Assembly (NCBI GenBank): GCA_038528235.1
Contig: JBCBEX010000063.1
Location: 1-25,126 of the forward strand
From: JBCBEX01 sp038528235
Lineage (GTDB): Bacteria > Bacteroidota > Rhodothermia > Rhodothermales > Rubricoccaceae
Direction of reading: 5' to 3'
Length of the DNA: 25,126 bases
The notes under the pieces were generated by a model that was not told the DNA's origin, made no database searches, and was given only the letters and a program-made list of their open reading frames with translations. Positions 8,646 through 15,215 of this stretch are shown one piece after another (the stretch's first letter is position 1; every line of letters starts with the position of its first letter). A program made the translations under genes and the position numbers.

Positions 8646-9140
8646 ATGCGATTGTACAAGGACAGACGTACCAAGCGGTCACGCCTCTCACGCTACCCTG
8701 TCATCACAGAGCTTGCAGACAAGGTTGAGGCCTGGCCGAGGCCTCTCCTGTGGGCTACCTGTACTCTAGGCGTTCTCGTCTTGGTCTGGTTTTGCGCGAT
8801 GATCGTACGTACAGAACTTGCGAATCGAGAGGATATGCAAATCCTAAACGAGCGAGGTGAGGTCGCAACGGGCCTAGTCGTGGATTGTGAGCTGAGGCGC
8901 GTGGGGCGTCACTGGAGTCGCTTTCTCGTTGCAGACTTCGACGTCGAAGTCGATGGACGTACGCACACTCTTCGGAGCGAGCGTAAGCGGTACAACGCCT
9001 GCCGCTCCTGGATCGGCTCCCATGTGGATGTGCTGTACGATCCTGTCGAACCAACAAGGTCGCGTGTCTTGATTTCGACGTTAGGGAAGCCGCCGCCAGG
9101 GCTACTGGACCCCCTACGTCCAGAAAACCTCTTCCCATAG
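8646..9140 (+). CDS. DUF3592-like membrane protein of unknown function
   Basis: This 164-residue protein has a basic N-terminus, one transmembrane helix (PLLWATCTLGVLVLVWFCAM, about 34-53) and a C-terminal domain outside the helix. That domain has the pattern RGEVATGLVVDCELR, then DFDVEVDGRTHTLRSE, then VDVLYDPVEPTRSRV. The ending YDPxxPxxS/R and the small beta domain after one helix resemble DUF3592 proteins, whose role is unknown. It starts 15 bp after the M1 peptidase stop and runs the same way. Its base composition and codon use (AGG, AGA, CTA, ATA-rich stretches) are less GC-biased than the neighbours. A REP/MITE-like element follows 33 bp downstream. It may be a recent arrival. Existence as a gene is likely; the family call is moderate. 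Confidence 0.65.
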   Translation: MRLYKDRRTKRSRLSRYPVITELADKVEAWPRPLLWATCTLGVLVLVWFCAMIVRTELANREDMQILNERGEVATGLVVDCELRRVGRHWSRFLVADFDVEVDGRTHTLRSERKRYNACRSWIGSHVDVLYDPVEPTRSRVLISTLGKPPPGLLDPLRPENLFP

Positions 9141-9173
9141 AGCTTCGGGCTGGAGAACCAAACCTACCCTACA

Positions 9174-9339
9174 GTCATCCCCGCGAATGCGGGGACCCAC
9201 CCGGTTGACGCGGTAGCTCAGCGAGTCGCGAAGCTGAGCGCCAGCAAAAAGTTAGCTGCAAGCGCGCGCCGACTGGGTACCACCGGATCAGGCCGTCCAT
9301 TGATCTGATCTCGTGGGTCCTCGCCTGCGCGGGGATGAC
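9174..9339. repeat. REP/MITE-like element with 27-bp terminal inverted repeats
   Basis: The arms at 9174-9200 and 9313-9339 are inverted repeats identical at 24 of 27 positions. Both begin GTCATCCCCGCG from the outside and end GGACCCAC. The left arm can itself fold (CCCCGC/GCGGGG). Inside, GCTCAGC pairs with GCTGAGC around 9216-9239, giving another hairpin. The GTCATCCCCGCG...GGGGATGAC theme is a widespread dispersed palindromic repeat in bacterial genomes. No transposase is encoded, so it would be non-autonomous. It lies between the convergent 3' ends of the DUF3592-like gene and pruA. Confidence 0.8.
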
Positions 9340-9383
9340 TACTGTGGGAGATGGAGGAGGACCAGACCGCTCACGGCCTACCC

Positions 9384-11018
9384 TCAGTCCGCCTGGTGGA
9401 ACGGGTAGGCGAAGTGCTTCGGCGGGTTGAAATTCTCCTTCAGCGTGCGGAAGCTGACCCAGCGGAGGAGGTTCACGTAGGACCCCGCCTTGTCGTTCGT
9501 CCCCGAGGCGCGCGCGCCGCCGAACGGCTGCTGGCCCACGACGGCCCCGGTCGGCTTGTCGTTGAGGTAGAAGTTGCCCGCGTTGTCCGCCAGCGCGTCG
9601 GTGGCCTGGGCGAGGAGTGCGCGTTCGCGGGCGAAGACGGCTCCCGTGAGCGCGTAGGGCGACGTGCGGTTGACGAGATCAAGCGTGTCCGCGAAGGGCT
9701 GGCCGTCGGGCGTGACGTAGATCGTGACCACAGGGCCGAAGAGTTCCTCCCGCATCGTCTCGTACATCGGGTCGTCCACGACGAGCACGGTCGGGTCGAT
9801 GTAGTAGCCCTCGCTGTCATCGTAGGTGCCGCCCGCTGGGATCGACACGCCGTCGGCCGCCTTCGCGCGGTCGATGTAGCCCGTGATCTTGTCGAATGCC
9901 TTCTTGTCGATGACGGCGTTGACGAAGTTCGTGAAGTCGTGCGTCGGGCCGACCTTGATTTCAGCGAGTTGCGCGAGGAGGTGCTCCTCGACGGCAGGCC
10001 AGATCGCCGCGTCGATGTAGCAGCGCGAGGCGGCGGAGCACTTCTGGCCCTGGTACTCAAACGCGCCGCGCACGATGGCCGTCGCTACCGCTGCTGGGTC
10101 GGCTGAGGCGTGGGCGACGATGAAGTCCTTGCCGCCCGTCTCCCCGACGATGCGCGGGTAAGTGCGGTAGTGTCCGATCTGGTTGCCGATGGTCTTCCAG
10201 AGGTGCTGGAACGTGCCGGTTGAGCCGGTGAAGTGCAACCCGGCGAGGTGTTCCGAGGCGAGCACGGGGTCGCCGACGTCGGCGCCGTCGCCGGGGAGGA
10301 AGTTGATGACGCCCGGCGGCAGGCCCGCCGCTTCGAGCACGTCCATGATGACGGTCGCGGCGCGCATCTGCGTGGGGGCGGGCTTCCAGAGCGCCACGTT
10401 GCCCATCAGCGCGGGGGCTGTCGGAAGGTTGCCCGCGATGGCTGTGAAGTTGAACGGTGTGACGGCGAAGACGAACCCTTCGAGCGGGCGGTACTCGACG
10501 CGGTTCCAGATGCCGGGGCTGCTGACAGGCTGGTCGACGTAGACCTGCGTCATGAAGTGGACATTGAACCGCAGGAAGTCAATGAACTCGCACGCGCTGT
10601 CGATTTCGGCCTGCATCGCGTTCTTGCTCTGCCCGAGCATCGTGGCGGCGTTGATCGTGTCGCGGTACGGCCCGGCGATCAGTTCGGCGGCCTTCAGGAA
10701 GATGGCGGCGCGGTCGGTCCACGCCATCCGCATCCAGTCGTGGCGCGCGTCAAGGGCGGCTTCGATGGCGTCGGTGACATCGCCCGGGCGCGCCTTGTGA
10801 AACGTGCCGATCACGCGCTGGTGCTCGTGCGGCGGCCGCATCTCGCCGAGCCGCCCTGTCGTCCGATGCTCGCCGCCGACGATGGGCCCAGCTTCGACGT
10901 GCTCGTCGCGCATGGCAAGCACGGCGCGCTGGAGCGACGCCCGTTCCGGCGTACCGGGCGCGTAGCTACGGACGGGTTCGTTGGTCGGGGCTGGCGGACG
11001 CGCGAAGGTGTTGTTCAT
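9384..11018 (-). CDS. pruA: L-glutamate gamma-semialdehyde (1-pyrroline-5-carboxylate) dehydrogenase
   Basis: This 544-residue NAD-dependent aldehyde dehydrogenase oxidises L-glutamate semialdehyde (in equilibrium with pyrroline-5-carboxylate) to glutamate, the second step of proline catabolism. Visible motifs are TPFNFTAIAGN (Asn190, oxyanion), FTGST (263-267, NAD site), YPRIVGETGGKDF (Glu293, general base) and the nucleophile Cys327 in YQGQKCSAAS. GETGGKDF and QGQKCSA are typical of the stand-alone bacterial PruA subfamily of this length. I place the start at the ATG ending at 11018 (MNNTFARPPAPTNEPVRSY). The open frame extends 70 codons upstream but that part crosses the heptamer repeat (SKVEGRRSKVEG) and is unlikely to be coding. 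No proline dehydrogenase gene is next to it. It is divergent from the LolC/E-like gene. Confidence 0.95.
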   Translation of the reverse strand: MNNTFARPPAPTNEPVRSYAPGTPERASLQRAVLAMRDEHVEAGPIVGGEHRTTGRLGEMRPPHEHQRVIGTFHKARPGDVTDAIEAALDARHDWMRMAWTDRAAIFLKAAELIAGPYRDTINAATMLGQSKNAMQAEIDSACEFIDFLRFNVHFMTQVYVDQPVSSPGIWNRVEYRPLEGFVFAVTPFNFTAIAGNLPTAPALMGNVALWKPAPTQMRAATVIMDVLEAAGLPPGVINFLPGDGADVGDPVLASEHLAGLHFTGSTGTFQHLWKTIGNQIGHYRTYPRIVGETGGKDFIVAHASADPAAVATAIVRGAFEYQGQKCSAASRCYIDAAIWPAVEEHLLAQLAEIKVGPTHDFTNFVNAVIDKKAFDKITGYIDRAKAADGVSIPAGGTYDDSEGYYIDPTVLVVDDPMYETMREELFGPVVTIYVTPDGQPFADTLDLVNRTSPYALTGAVFARERALLAQATDALADNAGNFYLNDKPTGAVVGQQPFGGARASGTNDKAGSYVNLLRWVSFRTLKENFNPPKHFAYPFHQAD

Positions 11019-11155
11019 CAGAGATGCGGCTTGGATTGGGGGAGCCGAAAGATAGTAGGAGCGGTGGGGGCGCGGAGGTTGAGGGGAACCGGCGAGAGGG
11101 AGAACTGGAGAGAATTGGCGACGGGCTTGATCTGCCTCAGAAAGCGCCGCACCTT

Positions 11156-11197
11156 TTCGACCTTCGACCTTCGACCTTCGACCTTCGACCTTCGACC
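11156..11197 (+). repeat. Tandem heptamer array, six copies of TTCGACC
   Basis: Six perfect head-to-tail copies of TTCGACC run from 11156 to 11197. They end three bases before the TTG start of the LolC/E-like permease. The array sits in the divergent region between pruA and the permease. Because 21 bp is three units, translation through it gives a seven-residue repeat (FDLRPST on plus, SKVEGRR on minus) that can mislead start-site calling for both genes. Confidence 0.95.
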
Positions 11198-11200
11198 TAC

Positions 11201-12469
11201 TTGTCTTTCGAACGCACCGTCGCCGCACGCTACCTGTGGGACCCGACCTCCGAGGGAGCGGGCGGGCGCGGCTTCCTGCGCTTCGTGACCGGCATCGCGG
11301 TGGGGGGCGTGGCCGTCGGCGTGGCCGCGCTGCTACTCGCGCTCATGATCGTCAACGGCTTTAGCCGCGAGATCCGCGCGAAGATCGTCGGGGTGGGGGC
11401 CGACATCCAGGTGACGACCTACCTGAGCCGCCCGCTCGACCGCGCCGACTCGCTCCAGACAGCGCTGGCGGCCCGCGACGAGGTCGCCTCGGCCGTGCCC
11501 ATCGTGGCGGACTTCGCGCTCTTGCGGTCGTCAAACGACATCGACGGAGTGCAGCTGCTCGGTATGCCCGAGGACGGGCAGCCGTTTTTGCAAGAGCGCA
11601 TGCTCGACGACGCCGGAGGCTTTTCGTTCGCGCCCGACAGCGCGAGGCGGCCCGGCGTGGTGATCGGCAGCAAGCTTGCGGCACTCCTCGGCGCGGAGGT
11701 CGGCCAGCCGCTGACGGCCTTCTCGACGCGTAGCCTGAGCCAGCCACCCGTGGGGACTATTGCAGCGGGCCTCGCCGCACGGCCCGCCGTCCGGCAGTTC
11801 CACGTCGCGGGCATCTACGAGACAGGCCTCGCCGAGTTCGACGAGCTGTTCGCCTACACCGACCTCGACGCCGCCCGTCGCCTCTTCCGCCTCGCCGACG
11901 ACGAAGTGACGCGCTTCGACGTCCGTCTCCACGACCCCGACCTTGCGCAGTCGTACGCCCGCACGCTCTCGCTCGACCTCGGCGTGCCGTACAGCGTGCG
12001 CTCGGTCTACGACCTCTACCCGAACCTCTTCGCGTGGGTCGACCTCCAGCAGAGCATCATCCCGCTCGTCATCGGGACGCTCGTCCTGATCGGCGCGTTC
12101 AACATCATCGGCGCGCTGCTGATGCTGCTCCTCGAAAAGAGCCGCGAGATCGGCATCCTTCTCGGCATGGGTGCGAGCCGCAAACGCGTGCGTCGCCTGT
12201 TTCTCTGGCTTGGCCTGCTCATCGGTGGAGCCGGGGCCGCGGTCGGTGCAGGGCTCGCGCTCGTCCTCGGGCTCGTCCAGCAGCGCTTCGGCGTGATTCC
12301 GTTGCCGCAGGATGCCTACTATCTGGACACAGCGCCCGTTGAACTTCGCGCGCTCGACTTCGTCATAGTGACGACGCTTGCGCTCGTGCTGTGCGTGCTG
12401 GCTGCCTATCTGCCTGCCCGCGCCGCCGCTCGTGTCGAGCCCATCCGCACGATCCGCTTCGGCGGGTGA
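11201..12469 (+). CDS. LolC/LolE-type ABC transporter permease (FtsX/MacB fold)
   Basis: This 422-residue inner-membrane permease has an N-terminal helix (FVTGIAVGGVAVGVAALLLA, about 29-48) followed by a periplasmic MacB_PCD-like domain (about 55-275). Three C-terminal FtsX helices follow (about 285-310, 335-360 and 385-407). The cytoplasmic motif LEKSREIGILLGMGAS after the second helix is diagnostic of lipoprotein-releasing LolC/E permeases. These extract lipoproteins from the inner membrane for transfer to LolA. The start is TTG at 11201 (LSFERTVAARYL read as MSFERTVAARYL), which matches family N-termini and follows the heptamer array by three bases. The partner ATPase LolD is not in the window, so LolC versus LolE cannot be told apart and the permease may act as a homodimer. 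Confidence 0.88.
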   Translation: MSFERTVAARYLWDPTSEGAGGRGFLRFVTGIAVGGVAVGVAALLLALMIVNGFSREIRAKIVGVGADIQVTTYLSRPLDRADSLQTALAARDEVASAVPIVADFALLRSSNDIDGVQLLGMPEDGQPFLQERMLDDAGGFSFAPDSARRPGVVIGSKLAALLGAEVGQPLTAFSTRSLSQPPVGTIAAGLAARPAVRQFHVAGIYETGLAEFDELFAYTDLDAARRLFRLADDEVTRFDVRLHDPDLAQSYARTLSLDLGVPYSVRSVYDLYPNLFAWVDLQQSIIPLVIGTLVLIGAFNIIGALLMLLLEKSREIGILLGMGASRKRVRRLFLWLGLLIGGAGAAVGAGLALVLGLVQQRFGVIPLPQDAYYLDTAPVELRALDFVIVTTLALVLCVLAAYLPARAAARVEPIRTIRFGG

Positions 12470-12537
12470 CGCCCCTCTATCGCCCTGCGCGACCTCACGT
12501 CTTCGTTTCTCCCTCTCCTTTTCCCCTGCCTCTTCCC

Positions 12538-13014
12538 ATGGCCCTCTCTGTTGGCGACGCCGCCCCCGACTTCACGCTCTACTCCGACGGCATGGAGGCC
12601 GTCACGCTCTCAGACGCGCTGAAGAACGGCAACGTTCTGCTGCTCTTCTTCCCGGGCGCGTTCACGAGTGTTTGCACCACCGAACTCAACACGGTCAACA
12701 ACGACCTCGCGACCTACACCGACGCGAACGTTCAGGTCTTCGGCATCTCGACTGACTCGCCGTTCGTGCTCCAGGAGTTCAAGAAGGCGAACAGCCTGAC
12801 CTTCCCGCTTCTGACCGACCACAACGCCGAGGTGTCGGCGCTCTACGACTCGAAGTACGACAACGACTTCACGTCGATGAACCTGGATCGCATCTCGAAG
12901 CGCTCCGCCTATGTGATCGCGCAAGACGGCACGATCCGGTACGCCGAGATCACGGCCAATGCGGGCGTGCAGCCTGACTTCGAGGCGATCCAGGGTGTGC
13001 TCGCTAGCCTCTAG
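12538..13014 (+). CDS. 1-Cys peroxiredoxin (AhpC/TSA-redoxin family)
   Basis: This 158-residue thiol peroxidase reduces hydrogen peroxide or organic peroxides. The thioredoxin fold starts with VGDAAPDFTLYS. The active site is FFPGAFTSVCTTEL with peroxidatic Cys46 after the conserved Pro and Thr. A later VFGISTDSPF strand-loop is also typical. Cys46 is the only cysteine, so it is a 1-Cys type needing an external thiol for resolution. The sequence resembles AhpE/BCP-like enzymes. The ATG at 12538 follows a long pyrimidine-rich leader (about 12500-12537) with no Shine-Dalgarno sequence. It begins 68 bp after the permease stop. The downstream paired heptamer array separates it from pta. Confidence 0.92.
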   Translation: MALSVGDAAPDFTLYSDGMEAVTLSDALKNGNVLLLFFPGAFTSVCTTELNTVNNDLATYTDANVQVFGISTDSPFVLQEFKKANSLTFPLLTDHNAEVSALYDSKYDNDFTSMNLDRISKRSAYVIAQDGTIRYAEITANAGVQPDFEAIQGVLASL

Positions 13015-13030
13015 CGCTGCGCTGTCACGT

Positions 13031-13093
13031 TGTTGCGTGTTACGTATTGCGTGTTGAGTAAGAACACACGCAACACGTAACACGCAATACGCA
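13031..13093. repeat. Paired inverted heptamer arrays forming a long hairpin between peroxiredoxin and pta genes
   Basis: The left array (13031-13058) is four 7-bp units related to TGTTGCG. The right array (13066-13093) is four units related to ACACGCA. The arrays are near-perfect inverted copies; about 22 bp can pair with one mismatch around a short loop. The last unit overlaps an in-frame ATG at 13093. No T-run follows, so it is not a classic terminator, although it could still act as a 3'-end hairpin for the peroxiredoxin mRNA. Confidence 0.88.
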
Positions 13094-13119
13094 TGGTTTC
13101 GATACGTCTATCGATTGAT

Positions 13120-14094
13120 ATGATTGACCAAATTCAAGCGAAAGCCAAGGCCCTCAATAAGCGCATCGTCCTCCCTGAGGGCGAAGACGCCCGCACGCTC
13201 CACGCGATGAAGTGGATCGTCGACGAGGGACTCGCGCAGCCGGTACTCCTGGGCAACCCCGACGTGGTGCTACCGCTCGCTAAGCAGGAAGGAATCACAA
13301 TCCCCGACTCCGTTCCGCTCATTCACCCCGCAGCCTCGGAGCACCGGGAGGCGTTTGCGCAGACCTACTATGACCTCCGCAAACGCAAGGGCGCCACCGA
13401 GGACGAGGCACACGCGGCCGTCGCCGACGAACTCGTGTTCGGTGCGCTAATGGTGCGCCATGATATTGTGGACGGTTCCGTCTCTGGCGCGGCGCACCCG
13501 AGCCCCGACGTGATCCGGGCCGCGATCAGCATGATCGGCGTCGGCGAGGGCTCCGCGCTCGTATCGAGCTTCTTCCTGATGGTGATGCCCGACGGTCGCG
13601 TCTGCACCTTCGCAGATTGTGCCGTGAACGTTGAGCCGGAGTCCGAGCAACTCGCCTCCATCGGCCTCGACGCAGGGCGCGCGCATCAGCAACTCACGGG
13701 CGAGACGCCGCGCATCGCCTTCCTCTCGTTCTCGACGATTGGTTCGGCCGAGCACCCCGACGTGGATCGTGTCCGCGGAGCCGTCAAGCTCGCCCGCGAG
13801 CGCCGTCCCGACTGGACGATCGACGGCGAATTTCAGTTTGACAGCGCATACGTCCCGAGTGTCGCCGCACGCAAAGCTCCGAACTCGCCGCTCAAAGGCG
13901 ACGCCAACGTGTTCGTCTTCCCGAACCTCGCGGCGGGCAACATCACCTACAAGGCCGTCCAGCGCACGTCGGGAGCCGAAGCCATCGGGCCGATCCTCGC
14001 TGGGCTCGCACAGCCTGCCAACGACCTCTCGCGCGGGGCCGATGCCGAGGACATTGTCAACGTGGTCTGTATCACCGCCATCCAGAGCGAATAG
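13120..14094 (+). CDS. pta: Phosphate acetyltransferase
   Basis: This 324-residue enzyme of the PTA_PTB family interconverts acetyl-CoA plus phosphate with acetyl phosphate plus CoA, normally together with acetate kinase. Signature stretches are KRIVLPEGEDARTLHAM at the N-terminus, ADELVFGALMVRHDIVDGSVSGAAH, FADCAVNVEPESEQLA, IDGEFQFDSAYVPSVAARK and FVFPNLAAGNITYKAVQR near the end. This is the short single-domain Pta without the N-terminal DRTGG/CobB-like regulatory part. I favour the ATG at 13120 (MIDQIQAKAKALNK), which matches family N-termini. An in-frame ATG at 13093 would add nine residues but sits inside the heptamer array. No acetate kinase gene is visible nearby. Confidence 0.93.
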   Translation: MIDQIQAKAKALNKRIVLPEGEDARTLHAMKWIVDEGLAQPVLLGNPDVVLPLAKQEGITIPDSVPLIHPAASEHREAFAQTYYDLRKRKGATEDEAHAAVADELVFGALMVRHDIVDGSVSGAAHPSPDVIRAAISMIGVGEGSALVSSFFLMVMPDGRVCTFADCAVNVEPESEQLASIGLDAGRAHQQLTGETPRIAFLSFSTIGSAEHPDVDRVRGAVKLARERRPDWTIDGEFQFDSAYVPSVAARKAPNSPLKGDANVFVFPNLAAGNITYKAVQRTSGAEAIGPILAGLAQPANDLSRGADAEDIVNVVCITAIQSE

Positions 14095-14127
14095 CGACGA
14101 GGGGCTAGCGAATAGGGTGGAGGTCGC
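14086..14127 (+). repeat. Degenerate heptamer array beginning in the pta stop codon
   Basis: Six successive 7-bp units starting at 14086 all begin with AG. Units 1 and 4 are identical (AGCGAAT), exactly 21 bp apart. An inverted copy, TATTCGCT, lies at 14136-14143. Units 2, 3, 5 and 6 are diverged. The array overlaps the last codons of pta and precedes the perfect TACGACC array in the same gap. Confidence 0.5.
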
Positions 14128-14172
14128 GAAGAGCTTATTCGCTTGCACGAATCCCGAAATCAGGCTTGCTTC

Positions 14173-14207
14173 TACGACCTACGACCTACGACCTACGACC
14201 TACGACC
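14173..14207 (+). repeat. Tandem heptamer array, five copies of TACGACC
   Basis: Five perfect head-to-tail copies of TACGACC directly abut the TTG start codon of the nitrilase-like gene at 14208. The unit differs by one base from the TTCGACC array at 11156-11197, which also precedes a TTG start. Read in frame it would encode a repeated TTYDLRP, a likely source of false N-terminal extension. Confidence 0.95.
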
Positions 14208-15017
14208 TTGACTGCGGCGCTGCTTCAATTCGACCCTGCCTATCTCGACGTGGCGGGCAACCTCGACCGCGTTGAGGCGCTGCTGGACGGCGTTGATGCG
14301 GACCTCGTCGTGCTACCGGAGCTGTTTGCATCGGGCTACTTCTTCCGCTCGCTCGACGATGCGGCCAGTGTAGCCGAGCCGATCCCAGACGGACCGACGA
14401 CGAAGCGGATTCAGCAATGGGCCGCCGCGTCGGGCGCGACGTTCGTGGCCGGGCTGCCCGAGTTGGGCAACGATGGCCAGCGCTACAACTCCGCCGTCGT
14501 CGTGCGCCCCGACGGCTCGACGGAGACGTATCGCAAGGTGCACCTCTTCTACCGCGAGAAGGACTGGTCAGCCCCCGGCGACCTCGGCTTTCGTGTGTTC
14601 GACGCGACCACGCGCGATGGCACGGCCTACCGGCTCGGCGTGATGATCTGCTTCGACTGGTACTTCCCCGAAGCCGCCCGTTCACTCGCCCTGCAGGGGG
14701 CCGACGTGATCGCGCACCCGTCGAACCTCGTGCGCAAGGACTGCCCGCGCTCCATGCCGATCCGCGCGCTCGAAAACCACGTCGTCACGATCACGGCCAA
14801 CCGAATCGGCACCGAAACGGTAGGCGACGAGACATTGACGTTCATCGGTCAGAGCGTGATCTGCTCACCGGAAGGCCACCCGATGGCCAGCGCTGGGCGC
14901 GAGGCTACAACGGTGCTCACCGCCAAGTTCGACCCGCACGCCTCCCGTGAGCGCCAACTCACGGCGACCAATCACCTCTTTAGCGATCGCCGCCCGGACG
15001 TCTACACGCTCGACTAG
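14208..15017 (+). CDS. Nitrilase-superfamily carbon-nitrogen hydrolase (amidase type)
   Basis: This 269-residue cytoplasmic amidohydrolase has the Glu-Lys-Cys triad of the superfamily: Glu38 in DLVVLPELFASGY, Lys110 in TYRKVHLFYREKDW and Cys148 in LGVMICFDWYFPEAAR. The later HPSNLV and RALENHVVTITANRIG motifs also fit. The family hydrolyses amides or carbamoyl groups (N-carbamoylputrescine, omega-amides, deaminated glutathione and others). The true substrate is not clear from sequence. I choose the TTG at 14208 (MTAALLQFDPAYLDVAGNLDRV), which aligns with family N-termini and abuts the TACGACC array. The gap after pta is 113 bp and filled with heptamer repeats. A terminator follows the stop. 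Confidence 0.9.
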   Translation: MTAALLQFDPAYLDVAGNLDRVEALLDGVDADLVVLPELFASGYFFRSLDDAASVAEPIPDGPTTKRIQQWAAASGATFVAGLPELGNDGQRYNSAVVVRPDGSTETYRKVHLFYREKDWSAPGDLGFRVFDATTRDGTAYRLGVMICFDWYFPEAARSLALQGADVIAHPSNLVRKDCPRSMPIRALENHVVTITANRIGTETVGDETLTFIGQSVICSPEGHPMASAGREATTVLTAKFDPHASRERQLTATNHLFSDRRPDVYTLD

Positions 15018-15025
15018 CGACCGCG

Positions 15026-15047
15026 AACCGTATCGATCGGTTTTTTT
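15026..15047 (+). terminator. Intrinsic terminator after the nitrilase-like gene
   Basis: AACCG at 15026-15030 pairs with CGGTT at 15038-15042 around a seven-base loop, and the T-run continues to 15047. It lies 8 bp after the stop codon. The stem is short but the T-tract is clear. Confidence 0.65.
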
Positions 15048-15081
15048 CGTGCTGTCAATGGGAGGTTCATACCTCAACGGT

Positions 15082-15205
15082 GTCATTCTGAGCGAGCGCA
15101 GCGAGTCGAAGAATCTCCGGGGCATCACCCAAGTCGAAACCTGACTAGGAGATAGGGCCAAGATCCTTCGGCTCCATTCGCTTCACGAATTGCGCTCAGG
15201 ATGAC
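15082..15205. repeat. Dispersed-type inverted repeat element (GTCATTCTGAGCG type)
   Basis: The outer ends GTCATTCTGAGC (15082-15093) and GCTCAGGATGAC (15194-15205) are inverted copies with one mismatch. Further inside, CGAAGAATCT (15107-15116) matches the inverse of AGATCCTTCG (15161-15170). A spacer of about 45 bp separates the arms. The GTCATTCTGAGCG...GAAGAATCT motif is a common dispersed intergenic repeat in many bacterial genomes. It sits between convergent genes and contains no gene. Confidence 0.75.
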
Positions 15206-15215
15206 GAGGATGAGG

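Noticed and set aside
9206..9290. Possible tRNA, because a GCGGTAGCTCAG-like D-arm appears near 9210-9221
   Set aside because: No T-arm (GGTTCRA), no matching acceptor stem and no anticodon arm in register. The sequence is the internal hairpin of the REP-like element.
11019..11228. N-terminal extension of PruA containing SKVEGRRSKVEG
   Set aside because: It is translation of the heptamer array. The family N-terminus begins at the ATG ending at 11018.
10233..11288. Plus-strand frame of 351 codons over pruA and the repeat
   Set aside because: It is antisense to pruA and passes through the heptamer array; no family resemblance.
13059..13095. Intrinsic terminator after the peroxiredoxin gene
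   Set aside because: The stem is strong but no T-run follows, so it is listed as a repeat hairpin and not as a terminator.
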